A stretch of DNA of 64,000 nucleotides, taken from assembly GCA_003255065.1 (NCBI GenBank), contig QAOA01000060.1, positions 1 through 64,000 of the forward strand, written 5' to 3'. The notes beneath the pieces are model-generated. The model saw only the letters and a program-made list of their open reading frames with translations, was not told the origin of the DNA and made no database searches. Source of the stretch: Cercis canadensis. Its lineage: Eukaryota; Streptophyta; Magnoliopsida; Fabales; Fabaceae. A program made the translations under genes and the position numbers. This document shows, one piece after another, positions 49,355 to 60,315 of this stretch; the stretch's first letter is position 1; each line of letters starts with the position of its first letter.

Positions 49355-49763
49355 ATAGTTTGTCTTTCTTCCTTTATTTCTTTGCTTGCCTTAGGCTCAG
49401 CTTCCTTGGCTTCAACCTTAGACTTGGCTTTCTCCTTAGCATTGCAAGCATTTGTCAACATCTTTTTCCAAGCTTTTGGGCATCAAATTTTCAGCAACAT
49501 CTGCTGGTGTGACATCTATCTCTTCCAACAACTAACCAATCCTTTCGAACAAAGGGTGAGAATCAATGTGCAAGTAGTTCTTAGCCAAAATCTTGAAAGC
49601 CTCAAACTTGCAGTGTGATAACTCAATGTGATTATCCATTCTCCCTGTTCGAATCAAAGATGGGTCGAGTTTGTCCACATGATTTGTAGTGAACACAATG
49701 ATTATTTCTCCTCCACAAGCTGACCAAAGTCCATCAATGAAGTTCAATAGACCTGAGGGTGAC
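49355..49763 (-). pseudogene. AAA-ATPase (BCS1-like / AATP1-type) 3' fragment, inverted copy
   Basis: Plant members of this family are membrane-bound AAA proteins named after the mitochondrial chaperone BCS1. The frame reads [20 protein letters not shown], then [20 protein letters not shown] (sensor 1 and arginine-finger region), stops at TAG after FERIG, and continues as LLEEIDVTPADVAENLMPK. A shifted frame gives the Lys/Glu-rich tail (EKAKSKVEAKEAEPKASK). Walker A and B are absent. Head-to-head with the copy starting at 49763. Confidence 0.88.
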
Positions 49764-50043
49764 CCAATTGAATTTTATTGATGGACTTTGGTCAGTTTGT
49801 GGAGGAGAAAGAATCATTGTGTTCACAACTAATCATAAGGACAAGCTTGACCCGGTTCCGATTCGGAGAGGGAGAATGGACAACCACATTGAGCTATCAT
49901 ACTGCAAGTTTGAAGCTTTCAAGGTGTTAGCCAAGAATTACTTGGACATTGACTCACATTCTTCGTTTGAGAAGATTAGGCAGTTGTTAGAAGAGGTAGA
50001 CATGACACCTGCAGATGTTGCTGAAAATTTGACTGTCAAGACA

Positions 50044-50652
50044 TGTTGAATAGTTTGTAATGATGGTTATAAAACTAAGTTTTGAATTAAAGAATGTAAA
50101 AGGCTTTATAAAGACAAATTATAGTTATAGAGTAACTTTAGATAAATGGGTCACACAAACCCATAAAGTTAGACCAATAATCTAGCAAGTCAAAAATGAT
50201 TAATGGTCTTTAATTGACACTTAGACTTTAATTTGACAAATATTTTAGAGTTTGATTTTAATAACCAGTTCAGGTTTGTTTGACCCGGTTCAGATGACAG
50301 TTAATTAAGTTAAAAAGTTTATAAAACAAACAGTTGTATTTGTTTGGTTTGTGAGTAAAATTGAATAGACAGTTGTATCTGTTTCGAACAAATAGTTATG
50401 TCTATTTTGAATATACAATTATGTCTGTTGATTACTAACCATTCATACTTGTTTATTACTACATTTTCAAGTCTATAAAAAGGAACTCCCCAATTGCATT
50501 AATATTCATTTTTTCATTGAAAGTTTTTGAGGGCTTTGTTATATCATGTGATAACTTACTTTTAATAAAGAAACAATATTACACTCAAGACAGTATATTT
50601 ATTTATGCTTCAAAGTCATTCATTTATAATCTTGATTATCGTTTTCCTAACA
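50044..50652 (+). mobile_element. Solo LTR of an LTR retrotransposon
   Basis: 609 bp beginning TGTTGAATAG and ending CCTAACA, with TGTT...AACA inverted ends. It is flanked by a perfect 5-bp target duplication AGACA (50039-50043 and 50653-50657). It holds a TATA box (TATAAAA at 50474-50480). No gag-pol or second LTR is present, so LTR-LTR recombination removed the interior. Superfamily not determinable. Confidence 0.85.
50474..50480 (+). promoter_or_regulatory. Putative LTR TATA box
   Basis: TATAAAA in an otherwise mixed AT context, about 180 bp before the LTR 3' end, the usual place for the U3/R boundary. Inferred from position and sequence only. Confidence 0.45.
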
Positions 50653-50825
50653 AGACATTGGAGAATGATACTGGTAAATGCTTGGAAAGCCTAATTCAAG
50701 CTCTTGAAACTGCAAAGGAGGAGAAAGCTAAGCTAAGACAACTGGAGAAGAGAAGTCTATCCAGAATGGGGAAGAAGACAACAAGAATAGATGATAGCAA
50801 TTAGGCTTTTGGGCCCTGTTTGTCA

Positions 50826-51035
50826 TAGTTGAATTAGTTAAGAGTATGTGTTTCTGTTTTCTTTATTTCTTTGTTGAGTCTGTTGTAGTCTAGTCTTCTT
50901 ATAGTGTTAAGAGTTAGTGGTCAAAGTTTAGTGCTGTAAGCCTTCTTCTATTAGTCTCATTTAACTTAGTTATTCATCCCATTTTGTTCAGTACCCTTAC
51001 AAGCTTTGTTACCACCATATAAATCCTCCTTTAGC
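50826..51035 (+). repeat. Direct repeat of 48570-48810
   Basis: Lies just beyond the stop of the split AAA-ATPase fragment, so it looks like a 3' UTR. It matches the copy beyond the nucleotidase gene at moderate identity. Beyond it, to 51540, the DNA is AT-rich and has no recognised gene. Confidence 0.75.
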
Positions 51036-51539
51036 GTGGCAAAGAGTCTATTGACCGTATAAGAAAAGACAAATGGTTCATTGGATGGACAGATAAGATA
51101 TGGATGAATAGGATAAGAAAATTTGCTATGAATAAGATAAGATACATATATGATAAAAATATATCATTTATAACATTTGACAAATCAGATAAGATAAAAA
51201 TATTTCAAATGAATAAGATACAAAAATGATAAAAATATAGAAAGTTTCTTAAATACTTTTCATATTTATGTAGTATGTCATATTACATGAGATTAGCCAC
51301 TATAAAAATGACATGTATACAAATTAACTGTTTTTAAATTTATTTGAGAAAATAAAATATATTATATTTATATTCAATAAAATATAAAAATTACGTATAC
51401 TTGTCACATCAATGTAGTATGACATACTCATGTAATATCATAAAATCCCTAAAAAATATATGTTTTACAATTTGCAAATCTTGTTGATCAAAGACTTGGA
51501 AAGGACATCTAATTTCATAACTGAACTTACATTTTACCG

Positions 51540-51979
51540 GTTACATTGGACCCCAAATTCTTGAGAAACTTTGCAGACTTCGTTATAGGTGAATAGCCAT
51601 CAGATTGTAGAGTAGAGTCTCAACTTCACCAATGCTTGGCCTGGCCTTGAACGCAGAAACCACCTTCAGTTCTCCTTCTTCTTCCACAAGAACATTCCAT
51701 CTCTCACACACTTAAAAATTACTGCTTTACGTTTGCTCAAAACCCCTCTTACCTCCAACCCCATGAAAGAATAAACCACATCAAATGAACCCAGAAAGCC
51801 ACTTAGATCACCAAAATTCTCCTCCTCCTCATATGCCCATTTTGGGTTAAATATCACCACTGGCTTAGGATAGAAAACATCAGTCACTGTTTTCATTTGA
51901 ACCAATTGGGAAGCCTCTGGCACTAGAAATACTGCCACATCTGCAGAATTCAAGATTCTGGTATCAGTTTTGGAAATTT
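51540..51979 (-). pseudogene. DUF1995 (LPA3-like) protein fragment, frameshifted
   Basis: The frame reads NSADVAVFLVPEASQLVQMK, then VIFNPKWAYEEEENFGDLSG and GLEVRGVLSKRKAVIFKCVR. This is the C-terminal half of plant DUF1995 proteins (plastid, related to photosystem II assembly factor LPA3), recalled from memory. After VRDG a deletion shifts the frame; ERWNVLVEEEGELKVVSAFK and PSIGEVETLLYNLM are readable in another frame, and a further shift precedes the last block (SPITKSAKFLKNLG). The 5' half of the gene is missing. Non-functional. Confidence 0.75.
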
Positions 51980-53143
51980 AAGGAATGTCTACGTGTTCAA
52001 CTTGGCAAGATGAATGAGGTTGAAAGGCTTCGGTGAAGCGGATAATAAGAAAAATAATAATGTTAAAGTAAATGATATAATATATTTTATGATACTATTA
52101 GTATAATATAATATTATTATTTTATTTTATTTTATTTTATTTATGAGTTAAAATAATATTTCTAAGACAAATATTTTCATTATTGCATGGTTATTCAATA
52201 ATTATAACATATTATACAATATATTAATAGTAATAATATTTTCATAATAATTTATGTAATTATGAATGATATATAATATTTACTTATGAAATATGGTTTT
52301 ATTCATTATTATAATAATTTCTATTTTAGTTCATAATTATGAATAATAATAATATTTTATATCATTCTATAATTTTTTATAATAGTATTTATATTGACAT
52401 ACTTAATATTTGTATCACAAAACAATATATAATGTGTATTATTTTCTTGATAAAAAATTAACATAAAAATTATTCTGTGCCATTTAGTTTTCCAGAATTA
52501 TATAGCATGCAAATATTTAGTTAAATTAGCAATACTTTTATTATTAAATATGTTTTGAAACTATTAAAAATATATTTAAGTATATCTATATTTATTTTTG
52601 AAATATTTAATATGAATTATAGTATAGAGAATTTTTTCCAAAAAAAAATAGAGAAAATTATTGTATAGTTTCAAAAGTTAAAAGAAAGTATCATTTAATT
52701 TTAAGAATGAAAGAATTTTAATTTAATTTCTTTCATATCATATAAAATATGTAAAATGTCTCTTAATGTTATTAAGTTATTTCATTTATATTTGTGATTA
52801 TACAATTTATTTTTTTAATATAATAATTATATATATAAATAAAATAAACACGTACTACTAAAAAATAATTATATATATTAATAAAATTATCACATAACAT
52901 TAAAAATTATTTTGAATAAAAAAACCTTCATATTTTAAAAATCAAATGATATTTTACTTAAATTTTTGAAATCAAATAATAATTTTTTTTAAAAAAAAAC
53001 ATATCAAGTGCTTCTCAATTGAAAAGGATGGGTAAAAATAAAATTGATAAATTTCGAAGCTAAAGCCTCGGTGCCGGCTGACGGTAAACTGCCATTCTCT
53101 TGCGCCAGCATAGTGCAGAGTGCACTTCTCGGAGGAAAAGAAG
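51980..53143. other. Extremely AT-rich intergenic block
   Basis: From about 52040 to 53000 the sequence is almost only A and T with short TTTTA and ATAAT repeats. No gene or transposon end recognised. The TGD4 promoter must lie in its last part. Confidence 0.7.
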
Positions 53144-56100
53144 ATGAGGAAACTAAGATGGGCAATGGATGGAGGAGGGTTTTGGGATTTGGACGTTTCC
53201 ACTCCAAAAACCCTTGATGGGTTGGCTTGTCCTGTACCCGGAGACCCAATTCCCTTGGGGTTATCAAGAGGGACAAGGCTTTCAAGACCTAAGCAAATCG
53301 ATTTCATGCAGCGCTTCATGTATGCACCTCTTATTCCCAGCTATGATAAACCTCAAGGTTTCAATCTCCAACGCGTTCTCACTATCCCCTTTTCTGAGAA
53401 CTGGTAATTTCCCCTGCTCATGCCCAATTCAGTCTCAAAGGTTGAATTTTTATATAATTATATATGTTTTGCTTGTTTTTAAGTTGCAGTGCATTGAGTT
53501 TTTGTTTATAGGGTAGCAGAAGAAGTTGTTTCTGCAATGCTTTAGTGCACTTGTTAACTCCGTATGGAGCTAAATCTGCCATTTCATAGTCACGTTGCAT
53601 TTAGCTGATATTATTGCTTTTATGGAACAGAAGAATTGAATATGGTTACTTTTAAAGAGATTTGTTGCGAAGATTTTCTTTAGTGTGAGTGGATTGATGA
53701 ATTCATGTTAGCCACTAGAAATGAAGTGACCAATGCTTGTTATAAATAGTGTATTCACCATCCAGAAAAACTGTTTGGCGTGAATCCTGCAATGGGAACT
53801 TTCCTTGTTATAATTGGGAACTGATATGTTTAAAAAACGGCAATAATGAAAAACTTAATAGTGCTGGGTTTGGAAATAGACTTGAAGAACTTTCACAAAT
53901 CTGACAGTGCATTAGTGCTGGTGTTTTCTTTCTTATTGCTGTGAGTAGTGTTTCTTCATAATGGAACAATGCTGCTACTCATGGAGTTTATATTGACTGA
54001 TATTCAGGTCAAAAAGTTTTGCAGGTTTATAACTTTTCTAGGCCAGTTCAATTTACAGAGATTTATATCCTCTGTTAGAAATAGTGGGGAAACACCAGGG
54101 TCAGCATCCTCAAGGTTGAAAATGTTGGGGAGACACCTACAACAGAAATCCTTGTATGCCCTGGGTTGCTGTTCAGAGTTATTCTTAACACCAGATGATA
54201 CTTTACTATTTGGCGTAGATGCTTATGGTTATGCCAAGAAGCCTCGAAAGAAAGCAGTCCTGCATCACAAGGTGAGTGTTAGTCCGCTAATCCTCTTAGG
54301 CTTTCTGTTTCAGGTTTTTGAGTGCCATGTGATGCATTCTTTCTTGATGATTTTTACTGCCAGTGTATACTTCTAGAATTGTTTGACAAAGATGTTGTAT
54401 GTCTTTACACCCAGAGTCCATCTATTATGTGGGTTTTTCCATTTTTATTGTCATGTAATTTTCTGGCTTCATTGAAGAGAGTAATAGCATGCACAGTGTG
54501 GTTATCTGTATATGAGAATAAAATTTAATGCATCCCAAGACAATCCTTGCAATTTTCATTTGATTATAGATTATTATTTATTTATTATTATTATTATTTA
54601 TTTTGTTTATTTTTCCATGTTTAGTTTCTCACATGAATTGAAAGTTTATGGTTTACATTCTAATGGAAGTTTCATTGGTATGTGGTTGTAGTTTCCACAT
54701 CATGATCTAACAGTGGAGGCAGTTTGGCCTGGTCTTTTTGTTGATACAACTGGTAATTATTGGGATGTGCCATTTTCAATGGCAATTGATTTTGCTTCTG
54801 TGTCTACCTATGACTCTGCTGTAAGTTATCATTTGTCTATGCGCCATAACTCGGGGCCACCGGAGCAGTTTGAATGTAGTCAGCATCAAAGTAGTGGAGT
54901 ACCTTCAACTCTACTTCCCGGTTTGTCCATCAAAAGTGCCTTTTCTTACAAGAAGAACATTGACATTTGGAGAAGTGAAGCTCGAAAGTTGAAATTGGTG
55001 CAACCATATGACATGTTTCTTTCAGACCCCAATGTATCAGCTTCAGGGATTATTGGTAAGTTGTCCTTATCCCTAAAACTCCCATGAGTGCAATCCAGAC
55101 TAGAAAGGGTGGGAGAGACTTAACTGTGAGCTTTAGGTAGGCACTCTTTTGCATAGAGAAGAAGTGAGGAAACTGTCAGATATTATCTTATTATCTCAAA
55201 CATTTTTCTTCTATTATTAGAATGTAGAGAAATTGGATTGAGAGACTAAATGAAATTCTGCTGTCTGAACTTAGACTAAGATTAACATTTTGTGGGGTTC
55301 TATCATATCATGGAAATACCATCATTACCCCTCCCAAACATCCCCCCCCCCCAAAAAAAAAAAAAGATGGTGGGATGGTTGGGTGATTGATGTGCATGGA
55401 CTCTGCCAAAGTTGTATCAGTTGCTTGATCATAAGTATCTTTTGCTACTTGAGCATTTGCATATAGCCATGATTCTGTAAGCATGTGCTTATTAGTTCTT
55501 TAAATCTTTATGGTAAGGTGCTGCTGCCACCACTTTTCTTGGAGATAATTCAGCAAGAGCACAAGGAGATGATAGGAAAAGTTCCAAAGGATTGTTTCTT
55601 GAGGCTTTTGGGATAAAATCTGCCTTTCTAGCAGATATATTTGCATCTGTTTCATTTACAGCCCAGCATGGAAACTTTCAAAGGCTATGTCTAGATCTCA
55701 CCCAACTTCAGGCCCGGCTGGATTTTCCTTCTGGTATCAGATTCCTTTCAGGTGCAAAATCTGTGACACAAGACCTTCTCAATTCTCAAAAGCCCAGCTT
55801 GGAAGCTGTTCAAGCGATATGCCCAAATGCTACCATTTCTTTTCAGCAGCAGGTACCTCCACCTCTTTTACAACCTTCTCTGATTCTATATTTTCAAGAT
55901 TTAACCATGACTAGTCTGCCTGATCCTTAAAAAGGCAATCTCTGCTCAAATGATAAAGTTCTTGAAGAAACTTGTTTGTAACTAACTAATTATAAAGTTT
56001 CCTATTGATTGTTCGAAAATAAAAGTTTACCCTGATTACTTAGAAAAATCTCATCTAGATTTTTTTCCCTTAATTTTGATCCTGAGATGCGTCATTGCAA

Positions 56101-56553
56101 ATTTGCATGTGAAAGTCTGCACTTTTCTATCAGTTTCTCAAGGGGTATAAAGAACTCTAGTTCTGCTGCAGATTGATATCAACAAAACTATGAAATGATT
56201 GTCTTCCAATATATGTGCCTCATTTTGTGCTTATTTCCTACAACCTTGTCACCCCTCGTTTTCTTCCTCCAATCCTTTTCTTACCTGTGCTATTCTGATC
56301 TCATTTTAATGCTGCTGTGAGGATAACCAAGACATATTTGATGTATATCTTGCAGATCGTTGGTCCAGTCAGCTTTAGAGTTGATTCAGGAGTTACAGTT
56401 GATCTGAAGAACGCAGACTGCTGTGTACAGGCGCATGAACCCATATTTGCTATTGAATATGCATTGCAAGTCCTTGGTTCTGCAAAAGCGGTTGCTTGGT
56501 ATTCCCCCAAGCGCAAAGAGTTTATGGCAGAACTTCGATTCTTTGAGACATAA
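53144..56553 (+). CDS. TGD4: Trigalactosyldiacylglycerol 4 (TGD4), ER-to-plastid lipid import protein
   Basis: TGD4 is a beta-barrel-type protein of the plastid outer envelope that binds phosphatidic acid and passes ER lipid to the TGD1-2-3 transporter for galactolipid synthesis. Exons 53144-53403, 54025-54271, 54692-55055, 55518-55852 and 56356-56553 sum to 1,404 nt (467 residues), all phases consistent. Recognisable blocks: WDLDVSTPKTLDGLA, PLGLSRGTRLSRPKQ, LGQFNLQRF, KSLYALGCCSELFLTPDDTL, AVWPGLFVDTTGNYWDVP, FPSGIRFLSGAKSVTQDLLN, QQQIVGPVSFRVDSG and the C-terminal FMAELRFFET. Length fits the family. ATG at 53144 was chosen because it gives the usual MRxMRW-like start; an ATG at 53120 is in frame. 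The intron 4 acceptor and others are canonical. No lesions seen. Confidence 0.95.
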
Positions 56554-57776
56554 GCCATAACACCATTCTTTTGATTATAATGTCTTCTGTTCCTTGTATT
56601 CTAAAACAGTTGGTCATTGAAGTAATATGTAGATGTTGTTACTGCCCCATGGCTTATTTTGTAACTTTCATGTGACTAAGTTCTGCAAGCTTGGGAGATG
56701 CAACTTGTAGGGTGCAGTTAATACTTGGTAGGAACGTAGACTGGACTGTCCAAATAAAAAATAAAACAAGATAAAATAGAAGAGGTGAAAAGAAGATAGT
56801 TTTCTGTTACTTTCTCAACAGGGCAAATGGGTCCTTGTGGAGCCAATCTTATTTACTGTGTGAGGTGGTTTCTTACATATATGTTATTATACAAGCGACT
56901 TGGGGTGATTCCTTACATATATGAAATTTCTGTTGCAAAATTATGTTAACTTGAGAGGGTGTTAGAGAAATGAATAATTCAAATTAAGTTTAATTGCAAT
57001 TTTGGTCCTCTAATTTTAATAATTTGAACTTTTTTGTCTCTCTTGTTTAAAAGAGAACAATTTAGTTCTTCTATATTCACAAAATGTGTAATTTTGATTC
57101 TTTTGTCTTTAAGTTAAAATTTCTTATGTCTATTTTAAGGTATAAAATTCTTTGATTTATAATTTCACCGTTCAAATTGGCAAGTTATGTCTTGTGAATC
57201 TCCTCATAAAATTTTAACTTGATCTAATGATGAATGAATCTAGATATACAGTTAGATGAAAAATTCTAGTTTTGGTATTTTGGGTTAAGTCTCACCGTTA
57301 GATCAAGCTAAAATTTTGTGAAAAAATTCAAAAAATATAAATGTTCAATCTAAATAGTAAAATTGTGAATTGAAGTACTTTACACCTTAAATTAAACTTG
57401 AGAAATGACAGAATGACCAAAATTGCACATTTTATGAATATAAATGGACTAAATTATTCCTTTTTAAACAAGAGAGACTAAAAAGTTCAAGTTATTAAAA
57501 TAGAATGACCAAAATTACAATTAAGCATTCAAATTACATATTTGGAACAGTGGTGTTCAAATGACTAAAAAAGACTGTTTTGGGAATAATTTATCAACAA
57601 GATTATTTAAAGAAAGAATATTCTACTTTGATTTCCATGTTTAGCATGATCAAATAGAATTTCTACTTGAGGTTCTCGGCAAATTAAAAGATCATGACAC
57701 ATGAAACACATCAGTAAAAGAATGGTGAAAGATTCATTCCTTCGTTATCTGGACTCTATTTTGGTGCTCGGTATTA
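56554..57776. other. Space between convergent TGD4 and pseudouridine synthase genes
   Basis: Holds both 3' UTRs and a 540-bp foldback element (56987-57526). Nothing else recognised. Confidence 0.6.
56987..57526. mobile_element. Foldback MITE of Mutator type (TIR-MULE)
   Basis: Two arms of about 250 bp each form a long imperfect inverted repeat: left AATTGCAATTTTGGTC and TTGTCTCTCTTGTTTAAAA match the reverse complement of the right arm. It is bounded by a 10-bp direct duplication ATTCAAATTA (56977-56986 and 57527-57536), a length typical of Mutator elements (8-11 bp). No coding capacity. The ends are unlike those of the large MULE. Confidence 0.78.
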
Positions 57777-60057
57777 TCAATAGAATGGAAGCTTACATTT
57801 TCTTACACTATGATGCCTACCAAGACTGTTTGCTGGGCAACCTGGTGGAAGAAATAGGTGCCTTTCATTGTAGTCAATAGATACAAGACAAAGCCCCTGA
57901 GGTGGGGCAGACAAGGAGTATTTTGCAAGCTCCTTGCGATCTCGAGATGCCAAAATCTTTGGAACAATGTCAGGAGGAATTGCTTCCTTGCCAATTTGAA
58001 GCAGCAAAGCCACCTGCAAAAATAAACAGATCTATGTCATTGCTATGATAAGATTCGGAACAAAAAATTGAAGTCCAGGATCAAATCCTTATTCTCTAGC
58101 CAACTCTCTCTATCTAATGGCAAAAAAAATAAAAAAAGACTTTAGTGCAGTTTATAGATGCAAAATAACTTTTTGCATGAACTGGGCATGAGTAAAACTA
58201 ATTACCATGTTTCGTACTTGTCTATATAAGAAACCTGATCCTTCAACTTCTAGCCGTAAAAGAGCTCCCTATAAATGAATATTAAAGTGATCAGCTTATA
58301 ACCTTGACTGGAGCAAAATGATAATAACAATTTTGGAAAAACAACCTTGTAGTGGGGTTAGATTATTACCATTTCTGTCACATCAAAACGAAATATATGC
58401 TTCACTGGATCTGGTACCCTATCATTGTGGGATGCATTCGCAAAGGCAGAGAAGTCATGCTTTCCAATAAAATGTTTTGCAGCTTCTCTCATGACAGAAG
58501 CATTGAGTTTATACGCACTATGGTAAGCAAAATGCCGCTGGAATGGGTCCATGACGGCATCATTGTATATCTTGTAATGATAAATCTTGCTTTTGGCAGA
58601 AAATCGAGCATGAAATTCGGGTGCTGCAGAGCTAATCTCTCTAACTCGGATATCAGAAGGAAGAAGACCATTCAGAGCCGCATGAACCTCTTCCAAGCTG
58701 TCATAGTTGAAAGGCGTAATGAAGTGTGCAACCTGCAGTCACTGTAAGTTTGTAGGTGTAATGGATACTTGTTGAAATCACATTAGAGTAATAGAGTCAG
58801 ACCTGACCCCAGGCATGAACTCCTGTATCTGTCCTGCTGGCACCAACCAAATGGAGATCCTTCCTTTCAAGCTTTGTCACCTGAGTTAAAGCTTTTTCCA
58901 CAATGCATTGAATGGTTGGGGGAGAGTGCTGATATTGCCAGCCTGAAACATAATCATTGCTCAAGATAATGAAAAAAAAAATTCAATGTTTAAACTAGAT
59001 ATTTAAATGATTTACAAGAAAAGTGCACCTTTCTATAGCTCAAGACTGTGGGAAAACAGCACTGGCTATCATAAAGTTAACCTCATAAGCTTCATTCAAC
59101 AGTTTGATCTTGTTCACACAAATTTGATGGATAAAGAGTTTAGACATTTCAATCATTGGATGTTTAGCCAAATTTTCGTACCTCAGGAGGATTATAGTCT
59201 TCTTAATTATGTATTAAAATCATTTAAGCTGATAGGATGGTTAGATGCCTATTTTCCTGGATCCAACTTTCATTGACCACCTTCAACATTGAGTTTTCCA
59301 AAGTAATAGAAAACTATTGAAGTACATTATATGCAATAATCCAAAGAATCTATAGTATCCAGAACCTACATTACTATAGCTTAAATAGATCAGCTTTATT
59401 GGCTAGTATAATAGTCACAGAAATATAAAGAGAAAATGAAGAAGAAAATTTGAGATTCTCTAGTAGGGAAAACTAATTTAGCTGCCAAATGCCCAAAGAG
59501 TCTAAAGAGTTCTTACAGTGAGGAAGAAAGACTATTCTACCAACATCAATAACTTCAAAACTGCCTATGAATGTGCTCCTATCAAGCATTACTTTTTAAG
59601 CAAAGAAATGAAAAACTAACTTAGAAAATTAGTCTACGCTAATATCGACTGAGGATAAAAAAGTGTAAAGTTAAGACCTTGATAAATGAAACTGAAAGCC
59701 CCAAACTCAGAAAATGGAAAGGGGAGCAAACCTTTATATTGGGTACCATCGTAGGCCAAAACCAAGCGCCATTTATACCCAGAAACAGTGGGATTCACCG
59801 AATTATTAGTATCCTCGAGAGCAGCACCTCCATTACCAGCTGAATTCTCCTAAAATACCCAAATGAAAATCATAATCATTATCATCATATTATGACAGAA
59901 AAAATTTAAATGAATAGTGGGAGAGTGAGAAGAGTGAAGAAGGTAATACCAAGACGTTAATGGAGGCAGAAAGACAGCAACTTGGAGCTGGAGTAAGCAG
60001 CCTTGCTACTGCATAACTCATCTCTGAAAATCCAGACACACTTCCTGTGCTCGGCAT
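57777..60057 (-). CDS. tRNA pseudouridine synthase, TruA family
   Basis: Isomerises uridines of the tRNA anticodon arm (38-40 in bacterial TruA). Exons 59950-60057, 59732-59849, 58803-58942, 58370-58732, 58206-58268 and 57777-58013 sum to 1,029 nt, 342 residues, phases consistent. KWRLVLAYDGTQYKGWQYQ starts the catalytic domain; the catalytic Asp is in GASRTDTGVHAWGQ; HDFSAFANAS and EVEGSGFLYRQVRNMV are further conserved blocks. The first 50 or so residues are Ser/Ala-rich and could target an organelle. ATG at 60055-60057; an in-frame ATG at 60019-60021 is an alternative. It ends convergently to TGD4. Intron 2 (58943-59731) is the longest. Appears intact. Confidence 0.93.
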
Positions 60058-60228
60058 ACTTGACAATATACGATTAGTATTACGGAGACGATAAACGGTG
60101 CGTTGCGGGTCTAAGCTCTGATGTAACTCAAACGACAACGTATAGCTTTCTTTATTTTACCTCCAATACTTTGCGGTTTATTTTCGGTCTTTTTTTAGGC
60201 ACTATTTTCCTTTTCTTTCTCCCTCTGT

Positions 60229-60232
<4 letters not shown>

Positions 60233-60272
<40 letters not shown>

Positions 60273-60273
60273 C

Positions 60274-60314
<41 letters not shown>

Positions 60315-60315
60315 C
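60233..60315. repeat. Poly-T tract of about 80 bp with rare C
   Basis: Nearly uninterrupted T upstream of the pseudouridine synthase gene. On the minus strand it is poly-A and could be a retroposon tail, but no retroposon body is seen next to it. Length in the assembly may be wrong. Confidence 0.9.

Larger units (their letters stand above)
49763..50804 (+). pseudogene. AAA-ATPase (BCS1-like) 3' fragment, split by a solo LTR
   Basis: 49763-50043 reads [20 protein letters not shown], then FSS-type and LLEEVDMTPADVAENLTVKT. After the LTR insertion the frame resumes at 50653 (TLENDTGKCLESLIQALETA, then KEEKAKLRQLEKRS) to a stop at 50802-50804. Removing the LTR and one AGACA restores the frame, so the fragment was open when the LTR arrived. 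The N-terminus, Walker A and Walker B are absent, so it was already truncated. Its 5' edge is the axis of the inverted repeat. Confidence 0.88.

Noticed and set aside
53004..53516. Other-frame open frames over TGD4 exon 1
   Set aside because: They are shadows of the clearly conserved TGD4 frame.
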